Source of the DNA: JAENVT01 sp031412355
GTDB lineage: Bacteria > Actinomycetota > Acidimicrobiia > Acidimicrobiales > Ilumatobacteraceae
DNA: 8,750 nt
Assembly (NCBI GenBank): GCA_031412355.1
Contig: JANOCR010000166.1
Span: 1-8,750 of the forward strand
Direction of reading: 5' to 3'
Shown here: positions 7,751 to 8,750 of the stretch, piece after piece
Layout: each line of letters opens with the position of its first letter
Numbering within the stretch: position 1 is the stretch's first letter
Made by a program: the position numbers and the translations under genes
The notes under the pieces: model-generated
What the model was told of the DNA's origin: nothing
Seen by the model: the letters and a program-made list of their open reading frames with translations, nothing else
Database searches by the model: none

Positions 7751-8664
7751 CGACGCCGCTGGTCATTCTCGGGCCGACCGCCTCGGGCAAGAGCGATGTG
7801 GCCATGGCCCTTGCCGACCGGCACAGCGACATCGAACTCGTGGTGGTGGATGCCATGCAGGTCTATCGGCGCATGGACATCGGTACCGCCAAGCCAACCA
7901 CCGCCGATCGCGCCACGGTGCCGCACCATTGTCTCGACCTCGTCGACGCGGCCCACGACTTCACCGTCGCCGAGTTCGCAGTCGCCGCCGAGCAGGCAAT
8001 GCGGGGCATCGCTGACCGCCACTGCCGCGCCATGCTGGTAGCGGGCACGGGGTTGTACCTGCGCAGCGTGACGGATCCGATGGAGGTGCCTGGCGTATGG
8101 CCGCAGGTGCGCGCCGAACTGGAAGCGCGCGTCGACACCGACGGTGCCGAAGCGCTGCATCGCCAGTTGGCCACACTCGACCCGGTCGCGGCAGCCAAGA
8201 TGGAACCGTCCAATGCGCGCCGGGTGGTGCGCGCCCTCGAGGTCACGCTCGGTAGCGGGCGGCCATTCAGTTCCTTCGGTCCTGGAGTCGACGTATATCC
8301 GCCGATTCCGTTCGCGCAGTTCGGCCTGCGTTGGCCGCGGCCGCTGCTTGCGCAGCGAATCGCCGACAGAGTCCATCGCATGATCGAAGCCGGGCTGGTC
8401 GCAGAGGTCGAATCGCTGGCGCAGCACACCATCTCGCGCACCGCACGACAGGCATTGGGCTACAAGGAGTTGTTCGAGTACCTCGACGGAGCGTGCACAT
8501 TGGATGAGGCGATAGCAAGGATCATCACCCGAACTCGCCAGTTCGCCGTGCGTCAAGAGCGGTGGTTCCGTCGCGACCCGCGCATACGCTGGATCGATAT
8601 CAACACCGACCCGGTTGCCGCAGCGCTTCCGGTACTGGAAAGTGCATGGCTGATCTCGAACTGA
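7747..8664 (+). CDS. miaA: tRNA dimethylallyltransferase MiaA
   Basis: MiaA transfers the dimethylallyl group from dimethylallyl diphosphate to N6 of A37 in tRNA, the step before MiaB. The 305-residue protein is of normal length. It has the P-loop GPTASGKS (9-16), VDAMQVYRRMDIGTAKP (34-50) with the catalytic-site Asp35, AGTGLYLRSV, the RALEV segment, TARQALGYKE, and the C-terminal TRQFAVRQERWFRRD motif. DAM in place of DSM is, as far as I recall, usual in actinobacteria. The GTG start overlaps the miaB TGA (GTGA), which implies translational coupling and matched production of the two enzymes. Its end overlaps dapF by 19 bp. Confidence 0.97.
   Translation: MTTPLVILGPTASGKSDVAMALADRHSDIELVVVDAMQVYRRMDIGTAKPTTADRATVPHHCLDLVDAAHDFTVAEFAVAAEQAMRGIADRHCRAMLVAGTGLYLRSVTDPMEVPGVWPQVRAELEARVDTDGAEALHRQLATLDPVAAAKMEPSNARRVVRALEVTLGSGRPFSSFGPGVDVYPPIPFAQFGLRWPRPLLAQRIADRVHRMIEAGLVAEVESLAQHTISRTARQALGYKELFEYLDGACTLDEAIARIITRTRQFAVRQERWFRRDPRIRWIDINTDPVAAALPVLESAWLISN
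8637..8642 (+). promoter_or_regulatory. Ribosome binding site of dapF
   Basis: GGAAAG lies 3 nt before the ATG at 8646, inside the end of miaA. It is a moderate Shine-Dalgarno match and supports that ATG as the dapF start. Confidence 0.4.
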
Positions 8665-8750
8665 CGAAGCATCACGGATTGGGCAACGACTTCCTGGTCA
8701 CCTTCCACCCGCACGTCGACGACCTGCCGGCCCTCGCCAAACGACTGTGC
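8646..8750 (+). CDS. dapF: Diaminopimelate epimerase DapF, N-terminal fragment (cut by window end)
   Basis: Only the first 35 codons are present. LTKHHGLGNDFLV (residues 6-18) is the DapF N-terminal signature (K-HGLGNDF), where the conserved Asn helps bind the substrate. The fragment ends in LAKRLC, which in the family leads into the D-R-GIGADG segment; both catalytic cysteines lie beyond the window. DapF converts LL- to meso-diaminopimelate for lysine and peptidoglycan synthesis. The start overlaps the last 19 bp of miaA, as part of the miaB-miaA-dapF cluster. Confidence 0.93.
   Translation, partial: MADLELTKHHGLGNDFLVTFHPHVDDLPALAKRLC

Overview
The window looks like a core-genome segment of a high-GC actinobacterium. 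The grounds are a strong G/C bias at third codon positions, GTG and TTG starts, a TCGAAC-N4-GTTCG SOS box of the mycobacterial type before recA, start codons that sit directly on a TANNNT -10 element as in leaderless actinobacterial transcripts, and a RecA intein of the Mycobacterium leprae type. From general resemblance only, I would guess Acidimicrobiia or a related lineage; the sequence alone does not settle this.

Layout. At the left edge is a tRNA-His gene on the minus strand (23-99), complete with G-1 and an encoded CCA. Then comes a class III PLP enzyme resembling glutamate-1-semialdehyde aminomutase (235-1608, +). It converges on an unrecognised four-helix membrane protein (1619-2425, -). 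That gene is divergent from a DUF983-type zinc-ribbon membrane protein (2474-2899, +), which in turn converges on a compact cation-diffusion-facilitator-like transporter (2918-3520, -). Both convergent junctions are under 20 bp, and each can fold into a hairpin that contains both stop codons.

The centre is recA (3731-5863, +). It is preceded by a clear SOS-box promoter and a long leader of about 158 nt. It is interrupted by an in-frame 362-residue intein (4343-5428) with a LAGLIDADG homing endonuclease domain, inserted in DNA-binding loop L2. Protein splicing should yield a 348-residue RecA. The usual actinobacterial partner recX does not follow. Instead a small VOC/glyoxalase-fold gene starts on the base after the recA stop.

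Next are miaB and miaA, overlapping by 4 bp (GTGA), which together make the 2-methylthio-N6-isopentenyl modification at tRNA A37. dapF (lysine/peptidoglycan precursor synthesis) overlaps the end of miaA by 19 bp and runs off the right edge. The recA ... miaB-miaA-dapF order matches the wider actinobacterial arrangement.

I found no CRISPR array, insertion sequence or prophage. The one mobile element is the RecA intein. The most unusual signals are the intein with its slightly altered second LAGLIDADG motif, the compact SOS promoter with an extra palindrome at the expected start site, a possible leader peptide coupled to the recA start codon, and the replacement of recX.
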